A stretch of 64,000 nt of DNA from an uncultured Eubacteriales bacterium (lineage in GTDB: Bacteria; Bacillota; Clostridia; Oscillospirales; UBA644), in contig CAJLLT010000007.1 of the NCBI GenBank assembly GCA_905207625.1, positions 1 to 64,000 on the forward strand. The letters run 5' to 3'. A model generated the notes under the pieces. It made no database searches, was not told the origin of the DNA, and worked only from the letters and a program-made list of their open reading frames with translations. The position numbers and the translations under genes are program-made. The first letter of the stretch is position 1. Every line of letters begins with the position of its first letter. Below, one piece after another: positions 1-8,407 of this stretch.

Positions 1-60
1 GGCAGGTCATTCTAATTATACCTTATTTGGAGGATTTCTGCTCACCGGTTAACCTTATTT

Positions 61-91
61 AACCACGCAACTATCGCGTGGTTTTTGTTAT
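61..91 (+). terminator. Intrinsic terminator of an upstream gene outside the window
   Basis: A 7-bp stem (ACCACGC/GCGTGGT, loop AACTATC) is followed by TTTTTG on the plus strand. It probably ends a plus-strand gene lying left of the window. No gene is seen in the first 141 bases. Confidence 0.7.
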
Positions 92-97
92 ACAAAA

Positions 98-130
98 AAT
101 GACCGGCACCGTTAAAAACGGCACCGGTCT
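98..130 (-). terminator. Terminator of the DUF4838 lipoprotein operon
   Basis: On the minus strand GACCGG pairs with CCGGTC around an inner CGTT/AACG stem, followed by ATTTTTT. It lies just past the stop codon of the last gene of the operon running 6942 to 142. Confidence 0.7.
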
Positions 131-141
131 CTTCATATCTC

Positions 142-2304
142 TTATTCGCCGATAAGGCCGATAAGATAGTTTATGACTTCCGTGGAATCGAACATGTCAA
201 GATTTGCCAGGAGCCATTCGTTGAACTGAACCTTCGCATGTTTGACATTTTCGGACTTATCCAGTTCACAGAAATATCTGTAAATCATCTTTGCAAGATC
301 AGTTCCGTTCCTGACAACCGCGTCACTGTACGGACTTGCCTTTGCCCAGATATCGTAAAATTCTTTCGCAAGATCAAGGTCGTATTTCTCTTCCACGGTT
401 GCTCCTCCACCCTTTTTCAATGAAAGGATTTCGGAGGGCTTGGTGTAAACAGTATAACACTTACCGGCAGTTTTTGCCGCAAAGCTGTCCATATACTGAC
501 GGACATAATGGCCTCGCCAACCGAAGGCGGCATCAAGATACCGGTCAATATAGTAGCTGTACATTTCTTTTGAAACAGAGGTGTTTTTAATCATCTGTTT
601 GATGAGGTATTCTCTGAGTCCTCTGAACTCAAGGATACTTTCGAGATCGGAAGAACCCTCAATCTTGAACATTACTCCTTCAACCCCGCTGTCGGCATAA
701 AATCTGATATTGTCATACAGCACATTCCAGTTCGGGAAAGTAACGGGATAGTAGTAGTAATCCGAGGTGAAATCGAGCACGGTTATGTGCTTTGCAACCT
801 TTTTCCATTTTTCAAAAGACTGCATGAATACGGCATTTGTGGGGCAGGTCTCATCATTTATAGCATGACCGCTGCACAGATGTCTGTCACAGAGGATTAC
901 GGAAACATTATCTTCAAGTTTTGTTGCGGGCGGGGCAAAAGTGTTTTTATACGCGAGAATTTCGAGAACAGCATCGGGGTTTTGGGCTTTCAGTTCTGCG
1001 GCAAGTCTGTTGACAAACCGATAGTACGATCCGTAATCGGTCCCCTCTTCCATCGCTGCTTTTTTACAGTTTTCACAGGTACATGGTGTTGTATAAGCGT
1101 TGAATATGCAACGCAGAACAGAGCCGTTGGCAGAAGCGAGATAAGCTTTTATCGCGGAAGAAACAAAGCTTTCATCGCTGAAGCAGGGCGTTGTGCCCCG
1201 GAACGTGAGATTATTCTCCATTACTTCGGCATAATTGAATTCAGTGGAAAAGCGCACATTGAAAGAAGAAACGGAGGACCGATCCACATCTGCGGGAATG
1301 GTCAGGGTTTTCCCGCCGCCGGCAACGGATTTGAATCCGGCAGTATATATCCCGAGGTATTCTTCGGCAAAGGCATAAACCGCGGCTCTCGTGGATGAAT
1401 CATCCATGCCGGAAATCAATATTGATCTGTCGGTGGTTTTAATTATGTACTGCCCGTCTTTGAATCCGGTCCTATCGATATTGAATCCACAGGAGGACTC
1501 GCGTCTGGTCTGTCCCACAAGGATCTCATTTTCATAGTCATTGGGGGATATTACGTCGCTGAGTATTCGGATTTTCGTTCCGGTAACGGAAAGAATGGCA
1601 GAAGAGAGATATTCAGCGCACGCCCTGATATCATCCGTCGCTGAATTCGAAACCCGGATAACGAAGTCTGACAGCGGGATCTGCCCGAGATACGCCTGAC
1701 CGTCGGAATAGCATCTGTACACCGTCTTATCCAGGGATTTGGGTACTGAGATCGCGGAACGGCGGGTAAAGGAACTGTCTCTGAGCGCATCAAACCCAAA
1801 ATAATCGTTTACAAGGGTATAGACAGCCTCAAGCGAAGCCCCCGGAGTATTTCCGCGAAGAACGATACATCCGTCGAACACCTTGATGACAAACCCATCG
1901 GTTCCCATGGCATCGGTATCTATGGTGTATTTATCGTCCTCCAGAGAACTCGGACCGACGATTATGACCTTATCGGTCTTTTTCGGTTCAGCGGCGGAAA
2001 TATTGAGTTTTGCGCCGGCTATACGGTAAATTGCATTCTGAAGGGCGACCGCGGCATCATTATGGGTGATGTCGGGGCAATAAATGGCAAACGAACTTTT
2101 GGTCTTGGATACAAGCCGCAGTTTTTCACCTTCGAACAGTTCATCGTCTGCCAGCGAAGAACGATCCTGTGTCGGAGCCTCGGTCGGAGGCTCGGTCCAG
2201 GGTTCAGTAGGCGGAACCGTAGGCTGTTCAACAGGAGTTTTAACGCAGGCACAGACGGAAAAGAGCACGGCAAAAAGCAGCACAAATACAGTCAGTTTTT
2301 TCAT
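142..2304 (-). CDS. DUF4838 domain lipoprotein
   Basis: This 720-residue exported protein has a lipoprotein signal peptide (hydrophobic residues 4-19, lipobox Cys at residue 20) followed by a Thr/Glu/Pro-rich spacer to about residue 45. The middle and C-terminal part resembles DUF4838 proteins, which in Firmicutes and Bacteroidetes usually accompany glycan-degrading enzymes. A Cys-containing segment (CTCENCKK) lies near residue 410, and a Tyr-rich segment (DYYYYP) is followed by an Asn/Trp-rich stretch. It is the last gene of a minus-strand operon after two beta-helix proteins, with an 18-nt gap. The likely role is handling of a polysaccharide at the cell surface. No catalytic residues can be assigned, so the activity is unknown. 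Family assignment is fairly sure, function is not. Confidence 0.85.
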   Translation of the reverse strand: MKKLTVFVLLFAVLFSVCACVKTPVEQPTVPPTEPWTEPPTEAPTQDRSSLADDELFEGEKLRLVSKTKSSFAIYCPDITHNDAAVALQNAIYRIAGAKLNISAAEPKKTDKVIIVGPSSLEDDKYTIDTDAMGTDGFVIKVFDGCIVLRGNTPGASLEAVYTLVNDYFGFDALRDSSFTRRSAISVPKSLDKTVYRCYSDGQAYLGQIPLSDFVIRVSNSATDDIRACAEYLSSAILSVTGTKIRILSDVISPNDYENEILVGQTRRESSCGFNIDRTGFKDGQYIIKTTDRSILISGMDDSSTRAAVYAFAEEYLGIYTAGFKSVAGGGKTLTIPADVDRSSVSSFNVRFSTEFNYAEVMENNLTFRGTTPCFSDESFVSSAIKAYLASANGSVLRCIFNAYTTPCTCENCKKAAMEEGTDYGSYYRFVNRLAAELKAQNPDAVLEILAYKNTFAPPATKLEDNVSVILCDRHLCSGHAINDETCPTNAVFMQSFEKWKKVAKHITVLDFTSDYYYYPVTFPNWNVLYDNIRFYADSGVEGVMFKIEGSSDLESILEFRGLREYLIKQMIKNTSVSKEMYSYYIDRYLDAAFGWRGHYVRQYMDSFAAKTAGKCYTVYTKPSEILSLKKGGGATVEEKYDLDLAKEFYDIWAKASPYSDAVVRNGTDLAKMIYRYFCELDKSENVKHAKVQFNEWLLANLDMFDSTEVINYLIGLIGE

Positions 2305-2322
2305 TCTCTTTTTTCCTTTCCC

Positions 2323-4401
2323 TTACATGTTTTCCGGAACAGACCCGATAACGCCTATTTCCGCAAAGGGTATCTGCTCAAAATTTTCGATCTCGTAAAA
2401 TACTCTGGAATCTCCGGAAAGAGCCATATCCCCTTCTCCGATATTTCTGAAACCTATATCATTTCGGTCCGGATAAAAACGGTTGTCCCTAGCCGTGCTG
2501 AGAACAGCAAACGGATAACTCAGCGAGTACATCACACTGTGCTCGGCAAAAACATTGTTTTTCACAACTGAATAGGCGTTGTTGGCACCGGAATCAAAAT
2601 CATCGGTTTCATTTGACGAGGAGTCCTTGAGAAGGGCGAGGATTGGGAATTTGTTCTGCCACAGCAGAGACCTGTAAGGACGAAGTTTCAGTTCCTTCCA
2701 CATACCGGAGGTCGAGTATACGGACAGACCCGAAGCCCAGTTGCCCTTTGTTGCCCTTGCATCATACTGAATCAGATATGTTCCGCAGTTAATGACAATA
2801 TTGTTTATGACTTTATTGTCTCTGCCTCCTCCGATGAGAAAACCGTTACCGAGGACATCGCAGACTATATTCCCGTAAGCGGTCTGACCTGCGAGTGCAT
2901 CATCCCAATAGATAGCGTTAGGTTTGCCCATTCCGGCTGTTCCCAAGTCATGAATGTAATTATAGCGGATTATGCAGCTGTCCCAGTCCCAGCGTCTGCC
3001 TGCATAAACGGCTCCGGCATCTCCGGTCTCATTGCAGACATTGTAAATTTCGTTGTACTCAATGACTATCTCTGCTCCGTTGTATTCTATTCCCTCATGC
3101 GGAGCGTTATAGATTTCATTGTGAGCGATGTAAATACCGGTTCCGGAAGCGACAACTCCGGGGTAATACGTTTTATACACGGACGCATAGTCGTGAATGA
3201 CGTTATTGGTGATTCTTGTCCTGGAAGGAGTAAGGGCTTTGTCGTCCCCGCCGGAAACGGCAACACCAACGCCTCCGATATTGTATATATTATTATTCGT
3301 AACAGTGTTCCTGTAACCTCTGACGGAAACGGCAGTGTCGTAGAGCCCCGTAAAAACACAGTTTTGTACAGTGACATCGTTTCCGTTGACGGAGATACCG
3401 CGATTTCCGCCGTTAAAGCAGAACCCGTCAATAATAATATTGTCCGCTTTTATACTGAGAAGTTCTGAACCGTTTACAGAAATCTCTATTTCAGATGAAG
3501 AAAAATCATCCTCAGGGTAGTAAAAAAGCTTTCCCGATGTTCTGTCAATATAATACTCGCCGGGACAGTCAAGCTCCTCCGGAATATTTACAAAGTAAAT
3601 TTTTGCGCCGTTGTTATATCCGTAACCGCTTCCGTCCTCCATGGTGAAAGTGTTGCTCTCACCGTTCAATCCCAGAAGTTCAAGAGTTGAAAAGGACCAG
3701 TCGTTGCCTATATAACCAACTATCCATTCGTTGTTACGAAGAGTCCAAGTTCCGAAAACAGTATCCGACTCGGCTATGGTAGCAGTAAGACCGTTCAGCC
3801 CGGTAAGGGTAACAAACTCTCCTTTGTTCGGGTACTGTGCCACGGTCTGCCTCTGCCCGTTTACAAGGAGCTCATTGACAAAACCGTTCCCGTAAATATC
3901 GTTGAATGAGGTAAATCCGTATTCGGTAAGATCACACACGAGCAGCTTGTCGACCGCGGCGTGGCTATCACCGTCTTTGCGGCGGAAAAGGTTTTTTTCC
4001 GCATCAAAGACGGGTCTGAAACTCTCTTTTTCAAGGAGTTTTGAGCCGGAAAGAATTACACGTTCGCCGGGTTTGGCTCTATAGGTCACCGGCGCAGTGT
4101 CAGTTCCTGAGTCTTCCTGAGTAAACTGGAGTGCTGAATCAAGACGATAGATCCCCTGTCCGACAAAAACAGTCACACCGCCTTCAGGCAGTCCTTGGGT
4201 ATTCTTCAGTTCTCTGACAGCATCCCTTGCCCTGGCAATGGTTTTGAAGGGCGAGGACTCCGAACCGTCCCCATCATCACTTCCATTTTCCGAAACGTAA
4301 AATGAAACTCCTGCTTCGGCGTAAAGGGTGAAAACAGATGTGAGCACAGACAAAATCAGCGCAAAAGCAAGCATGACCGCAATAAATCTGGATCTTTTCA
4401 A
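2323..4401 (-). CDS. Secreted right-handed beta-helix protein (first paralogue)
   Basis: The 692-residue protein has a signal peptide (cleavage probably after AEA near residue 30). A DUF1565-like opening follows (FYVSENGSDDGDG, then a segment on residues placed as a feature set), with pectate-lyase-like Asn/Gly/Val-rich coils from about residue 320 to 560. Proteins of this shape are carbohydrate lyases or hydrolases, or bind glycans. The start is TTG at 4401, supported by GGAGG seven bases upstream; no ATG fits. It is a close paralogue of the gene just upstream, sharing segments such as AGAVYAGRRWDWDSC and the final Asn-Ala-Tyr-Ser-Val-Val-Lys-Asn region. No cell-wall anchor was seen. Substrate unknown. 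Confidence 0.88.
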   Translation of the reverse strand: MKRSRFIAVMLAFALILSVLTSVFTLYAEAGVSFYVSENGSDDGDGSESSPFKTIARARDAVRELKNTQGLPEGGVTVFVGQGIYRLDSALQFTQEDSGTDTAPVTYRAKPGERVILSGSKLLEKESFRPVFDAEKNLFRRKDGDSHAAVDKLLVCDLTEYGFTSFNDIYGNGFVNELLVNGQRQTVAQYPNKGEFVTLTGLNGLTATIAESDTVFGTWTLRNNEWIVGYIGNDWSFSTLELLGLNGESNTFTMEDGSGYGYNNGAKIYFVNIPEELDCPGEYYIDRTSGKLFYYPEDDFSSSEIEISVNGSELLSIKADNIIIDGFCFNGGNRGISVNGNDVTVQNCVFTGLYDTAVSVRGYRNTVTNNNIYNIGGVGVAVSGGDDKALTPSRTRITNNVIHDYASVYKTYYPGVVASGTGIYIAHNEIYNAPHEGIEYNGAEIVIEYNEIYNVCNETGDAGAVYAGRRWDWDSCIIRYNYIHDLGTAGMGKPNAIYWDDALAGQTAYGNIVCDVLGNGFLIGGGRDNKVINNIVINCGTYLIQYDARATKGNWASGLSVYSTSGMWKELKLRPYRSLLWQNKFPILALLKDSSSNETDDFDSGANNAYSVVKNNVFAEHSVMYSLSYPFAVLSTARDNRFYPDRNDIGFRNIGEGDMALSGDSRVFYEIENFEQIPFAEIGVIGSVPENM

Positions 4402-4420
4402 TTCAATACCTCCAATAGTC

Positions 4421-6454
4421 TCACTGGACCGGACCTATCTTTTCAAAGGGTATGTTTTCAAAACCATCAAGTAAATAAAAAACGACCGAATCCGCCCTCA
4501 GTCTGAAGTTTTCCGCTTCATAGTCCTCAAATCCGGCATCGGATATCCGTCTGAGACTGAGATTATCCCTGATCGTACTGAGTGCGGTAAGGGGTTCTCC
4601 GATGTAAAAGTCAGCTTTACACTTGCAGAAAACATTATTTTTCACAACGCTGTATGCGTTATTTCCGGCCATGTCAAAATCAGAAAAGGACCGAACGTCC
4701 GTTTCTTTTATGAGAGACAAAAACGGATATTTATTCTGCCACAGTTTTGATTTATAAGGTTTAAGCATCAGATTTGACCAGGGACCGTTGGAAGCATAGG
4801 TCGCAAGCCCTCTGCCCCAGTTGCTTCCCGCAGCTCTGGCATCGTAGGATACAGCCTGTTCTCCGGCGTCAATGATTATGTTGTTGACAACGTAATTATT
4901 TCTTCCGCCGCCGATATGAAACCCTTTGTTGAAGGTGCTGTAGATAACGTTCCCGTATGCCCGTTGCCCGGAAAGAGCGTCGTCCCAGTATATTGCGCTG
5001 GGACCTCCGACTTCCTTGCCGACATGGTGTATGTAATTGTAGCGGAAAACGCAGTTATTCCAGTCCCAGCGTCTCCCAGCGTAAACTGCCCCGGCATCTC
5101 CTGTCTCTTTGCACACATATCCGATCTCATTGAACTCAAAAAGCAGATCGGAGCCCCCATATTCGATTCCTTCATGGGGAGAATTCGTTATCCGGTTATG
5201 GCTGACAGCTATACCGTTTCCGTTTACCTGTATCCCTGCCTGATAGGTTCTTACAAGCTTTGCAAAATCGTCAACAGTGCAGTTAAAAACTCTGTTTTCA
5301 GCGGGAATAAGCTTTCTTGCATCTCCGCCGGAAATGTCTATTCCGCCCTGTCCCAGATCGGACAGAGAACAGTTCTCCACAACATTCCGGTAGCCCTTGC
5401 AGATTATTCCCCAGCCGGAAACAGCCGATATTCCGCAATTCCTGACCGTAATATCGTTTCCTTCGGATTCGAATACGTTTCCGATATTTGCACTGAAATC
5501 AATGCCGTCAAAGACAACGAAATCCGCATTGTTTTCAATTATCGCACCGGTATTGACGGCAACGGCAATCTCAGATGTTTCAAAACCGTTACCCGGGTAG
5601 TAATACAGCTTGCGCGCGTCGTGGTCTATATAATATTCATTTTCGCAGTCAAGTTCATCAAGAACATTGACAAAAGCTATCCTGCCACCGTCGGAGACAC
5701 CGTAGCTTGTTTCCGCGTCAATATAAAACCTCCCGTCGGAAGAGGATACACGTTCGATTCTGCAACTGTCAAACGACCAGTTGCTTCCAAGGTAGCCTAC
5801 AGCCCACATTCCGTCCGCATTTTTCCACTTTTCCATATCTCTGTAGGTTTCCGTTGAAGCCCCGTCCCCTGAAGCGCCTTTTATCTTGACAAAGCCTTCG
5901 TTGGGATATCCGGCACGGACGGCTGTCCTGCCGTTAACGGAAAGGAACTGCAATTCATGATATTTTTCTCCGGCATCCTGAGGAAGAATGTCCCCAAGGT
6001 CATTTACAAGCATGCGGTCAACGGCATCCGGATGAAGGAACTGCCCCTTTTCCTCCTCGGTAAGGTGACGGAAATCAGATGAACGGAGGGCTATACCGCC
6101 GACAAAGCGCACATTTCCGACAGCTTTATAAGTTATGATGCAGTTCTCGGTGCCGGAGTCGTTCCGGGTGAGACTGAAGGGTGAAAGGAACTCATACGTC
6201 CCCTCAGATATGTATACGGTTATGCCTCCGTCAGGCAGTCCTGAAGTTTCCCTGAGGTTTCTTATTGCATCCCTCGCAGCTTCGGGAGTGGGAAAAGGAT
6301 CTTCCTTAGTCCCCACTGCCGAGGCTTGACCGTCAGCGGATACCCAATAGCATACCTCAGCTCCGGCAGAAGTTTCGGTCAAAGTCGCAAAGCCGAGAAA
6401 AAACTGTAAAAATGCCGAGACAACAAGTATCAACGCTATCTTTGATTTTTTCAT
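4421..6454 (-). CDS. Secreted right-handed beta-helix protein (second paralogue)
   Basis: This 677-residue protein has a signal peptide (hydrophobic to about residue 28) and the same organisation as the neighbouring paralogue: a DUF1565-like N-terminal part beginning YWVSADGQAS, a jelly-roll-like insertion, then parallel beta-helix coils with the conserved GAVYAGRRWDWNNC and YWDDALSGQ segments. The start ATG is preceded by GGAGA. It sits 17 nt after the cyclophilin gene and 19 nt before its paralogue, so all four genes probably form one transcript. The pair most likely arose by tandem duplication. A carbohydrate substrate is likely; which one cannot be told. Confidence 0.88.
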   Translation of the reverse strand: MKKSKIALILVVSAFLQFFLGFATLTETSAGAEVCYWVSADGQASAVGTKEDPFPTPEAARDAIRNLRETSGLPDGGITVYISEGTYEFLSPFSLTRNDSGTENCIITYKAVGNVRFVGGIALRSSDFRHLTEEEKGQFLHPDAVDRMLVNDLGDILPQDAGEKYHELQFLSVNGRTAVRAGYPNEGFVKIKGASGDGASTETYRDMEKWKNADGMWAVGYLGSNWSFDSCRIERVSSSDGRFYIDAETSYGVSDGGRIAFVNVLDELDCENEYYIDHDARKLYYYPGNGFETSEIAVAVNTGAIIENNADFVVFDGIDFSANIGNVFESEGNDITVRNCGISAVSGWGIICKGYRNVVENCSLSDLGQGGIDISGGDARKLIPAENRVFNCTVDDFAKLVRTYQAGIQVNGNGIAVSHNRITNSPHEGIEYGGSDLLFEFNEIGYVCKETGDAGAVYAGRRWDWNNCVFRYNYIHHVGKEVGGPSAIYWDDALSGQRAYGNVIYSTFNKGFHIGGGRNNYVVNNIIIDAGEQAVSYDARAAGSNWGRGLATYASNGPWSNLMLKPYKSKLWQNKYPFLSLIKETDVRSFSDFDMAGNNAYSVVKNNVFCKCKADFYIGEPLTALSTIRDNLSLRRISDAGFEDYEAENFRLRADSVVFYLLDGFENIPFEKIGPVQ

Positions 6455-6471
6455 GGCATTCTCCGTGGAGA

Positions 6472-6942
6472 TCAGATTATTGTTATGGCCTTTATTTTCT
6501 GTTCCGTTATCGGACGGTCATTTCGGTCTGTGGCGGTTTCCGCTATGCGGTCAACGACATCCATACCTTCCACGACCTTTCCGAAGGCAGCATACTCTCC
6601 GTCAAGAAAAGGTCCGTCCTGGTGCATAATAAAAAACTGAGAACTTGCAGAGTTGAAATTGCTTGCCCGTGCCATTGAAATGACTCCCCGGCGGTGTGAA
6701 ATAAGGTTTTTTACACCGTTTGCAAGGAATTCTCCTTTTATGTTTTCGGAGGAGCCTCCGGTGCCGTTTCCGAGAGGATCTCCGCCCTGGATCATAAAGC
6801 CTTTGATCACACGGTGAAATATGAGTCCGTCATAAAATCCCTCTTTTACGAGCTTTTCAAAATTTGCCACTGTTATCGGAGCATTTGACGCATCAAGCTC
6901 TACCTTTATTATTCCGCCGTCATTCATTTCTATCTGTATCAT
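6472..6942 (-). CDS. Cyclophilin-type peptidyl-prolyl cis-trans isomerase
   Basis: The 156-residue protein carries the cyclophilin core: FHRVIKGFMIQGGDPLGNGTGG in the first half (catalytic Arg in FHRV) and SSQFFIMHQD in the middle. It catalyses proline isomerisation in protein folding and has no signal peptide, so it acts in the cytoplasm. The start at 6942 was chosen because AAGGG lies upstream and the first conserved residues (IEMNDGGIIKVEL) follow at once; an in-frame ATG 14 codons earlier has no such site. It is the first gene after the promoter at 6991-7019 and appears to lead the operon of two beta-helix exoproteins and the DUF4838 lipoprotein. Confidence 0.93.
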   Translation of the reverse strand: MIQIEMNDGGIIKVELDASNAPITVANFEKLVKEGFYDGLIFHRVIKGFMIQGGDPLGNGTGGSSENIKGEFLANGVKNLISHRRGVISMARASNFNSASSQFFIMHQDGPFLDGEYAAFGKVVEGMDVVDRIAETATDRNDRPITEQKIKAITII

Positions 6943-6990
6943 TTCTGTTCCCTTTCTGCCAGAAGAATTTACTGTAATTTTCATGGTAAC

Positions 6991-7019
6991 ATTATATCAG
7001 AATTTTCGGTTCATGTCAA
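6991..7019 (-). promoter_or_regulatory. Sigma-A promoter of the cyclophilin operon
   Basis: Minus strand TTGACA, 17-bp spacer, TATAAT. It is back to back with the plus-strand promoter at 7032-7060. Confidence 0.8.
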
Positions 7020-7031
7020 GAACCACCGGAC

Positions 7032-7060
7032 TTGATTTTGTTTGAAAAATGTGCTATAAT
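7032..7060 (+). promoter_or_regulatory. Sigma-A promoter joined to cloverleaf repeat copy A
   Basis: TTGATT, 17-bp spacer, TATAAT. The -10 box is part of the 13-nt block TATAATACGCTTG shared with repeat copy B, so transcription should begin at the edge of the cloverleaf. The transcript would read into the glycosyltransferase gene at 7235 with a leader of about 170 nt. Confidence 0.7.
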
Positions 7061-7135
7061 ACGCTTGGTAAACCTTTCCGTGAAAGGTTTTGGGCTTCGC
7101 CCCCCGCGCTTTGCGCTCTCCAAGCTTTTGACGGC
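7055..7135 (+). repeat. Cloverleaf-forming repeat, copy A
   Basis: An outer stem GCTTGG (7063-7068)/CCAAGC (7120-7125) encloses three perfect hairpins: AACCTTTC/GAAAGGTT (7071-7089), GGGC/GCCC (7092-7102) and GCGC/GCGC (7106-7116), each with a 3-nt loop. The ends TATAATACGCTTG and CAAGCTTTTGACGGC are identical to those of copy B at 59563-59644, but the inner stems differ. It lies in the 5' leader of the glycosyltransferase gene. Bases 7136-7234 hold further small hairpins and the ribosome binding site; no gene was seen there. Confidence 0.75.
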
Positions 7136-7234
7136 GTCGCAAAAATGCCGTACCAAAGCTGAATCAGAAAAAGTATTATCTGATGAAGTGTTACTTGAGC
7201 ATCGACAGGATCGCTCAGAGAAAGAGGATACATT

Positions 7235-8407
7235 ATGAATAAAACTGTGGTTCTGATCCCCTCTTATCAGCCGGATGGGAGACTCCCGGAACTGGTACGT
7301 CAGCTTTCCGGGTACGGTTTTTACGGAATACTTGTTGTAGACGACGGCAGCCGTCCGGATCTTCAGGGACATTTTGAAGAATGCGAACGTATAGACGGGT
7401 GCATTGTTGTACATCATAAGGTTAACATGGGAAAAGGTGCGGCACTGAAAACGGGCTTCCGGTATATAACAGACAATCTGCCCGGATGTGAATGTGTTGT
7501 AACCGCTGACAGCGACGGGCAGCACCTTCCGTGTGATATACTGAAGGTTGCGGATGCCGTGGAACAGCATCCGGAGTCGCTGTGGCTCGGTTCCCGCTTT
7601 GCGAAGAGTTCTGAGGCGATAGATGACAGAGAAAATGTAACCAGAATCCCCCTTCGCAGCCGACTCGGCAATGGAATCACCCGACTCACTTTCCGTCTGT
7701 CTTCCGGCATTAGTGTAAGAGACACCCAGACCGGTCTCCGCGGTATATCACGGAAAAATATAATCAGATTTCTGACTATTGAGGGCGACAGATATGAATT
7801 TGAGATGAATATGCTGTATTTCTGTGCTTCAGAGCACATACCTGTCAGAGAAGTTTCGATCTGCACGGTTTACATAAATAAAAATGAGGGGTCGCATTTC
7901 GACCCCCTGAAGGATTCCGTGAAAGTATATAAACGTTTTTTAAAATATCTTCTTGTTTCTCTGACATCATTCATCATTGACTACGTGATCTTTTGTCTGA
8001 TACTCTGGATTCTCAATCCGTCAATGAAACTATCTGAACTGTTCTCGAGCCGTTCCGCCGGCGGGGATCTTTTCAGCGGAAATGTTTCTCTGGACCTGCT
8101 TATTGCATACGTCGGGGCCCGTTTCTGCTCCTCACTGTATAATTTCACTGCAAATAAAAAACTTGTTTTTGAAGTAAAGGGCCACACTGTTTCCTCTGTC
8201 ACGAAGTATTATCTGACCGTTGCGGGAGTCCTGATCCTGTCGTATGTCGGACTGCTTCTTTTCAGCCATATCCCCGGAATGCCGCTTATTCTTGCAAAGT
8301 TCATTGTTGAAACGATAATGTTCTTCGTGAACTACATTTCACAGCGAAAATTCGTCTTCAGACAACCAAAGAAAAAAGCCGCTTCAGACGAAGGAGAAAA
8401 AGGCTGA
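7235..8407 (+). CDS. GT2 glycosyltransferase fused to a GtrA-like membrane domain
   Basis: The 390-residue protein has an N-terminal GT2 (dolichyl-phosphate mannosyltransferase-like) domain, about residues 1-215, with VVDDGS near 34-39 and the DSD metal-binding motif at 92-94. A GtrA-like domain with four membrane segments follows at about 230-380 (starting FLKYLLVSLTSF, ending VNYISQRKFVF). Such fusions usually make or flip polyprenyl-phosphate-linked sugars for cell-wall or teichoic-acid decoration. The start is preceded by AGAGG. Its last 50 bases overlap, tail to tail, the D,D-carboxypeptidase gene. Sugar and acceptor unknown. Confidence 0.93.
   Translation: MNKTVVLIPSYQPDGRLPELVRQLSGYGFYGILVVDDGSRPDLQGHFEECERIDGCIVVHHKVNMGKGAALKTGFRYITDNLPGCECVVTADSDGQHLPCDILKVADAVEQHPESLWLGSRFAKSSEAIDDRENVTRIPLRSRLGNGITRLTFRLSSGISVRDTQTGLRGISRKNIIRFLTIEGDRYEFEMNMLYFCASEHIPVREVSICTVYINKNEGSHFDPLKDSVKVYKRFLKYLLVSLTSFIIDYVIFCLILWILNPSMKLSELFSSRSAGGDLFSGNVSLDLLIAYVGARFCSSLYNFTANKKLVFEVKGHTVSSVTKYYLTVAGVLILSYVGLLLFSHIPGMPLILAKFIVETIMFFVNYISQRKFVFRQPKKKAASDEGEKG

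Noticed and set aside
4916..5857. 313-codon open frame antisense to the second beta-helix gene
   Set aside because: It is a shadow of the repetitive beta-helix coding sequence, with no ribosome binding site.
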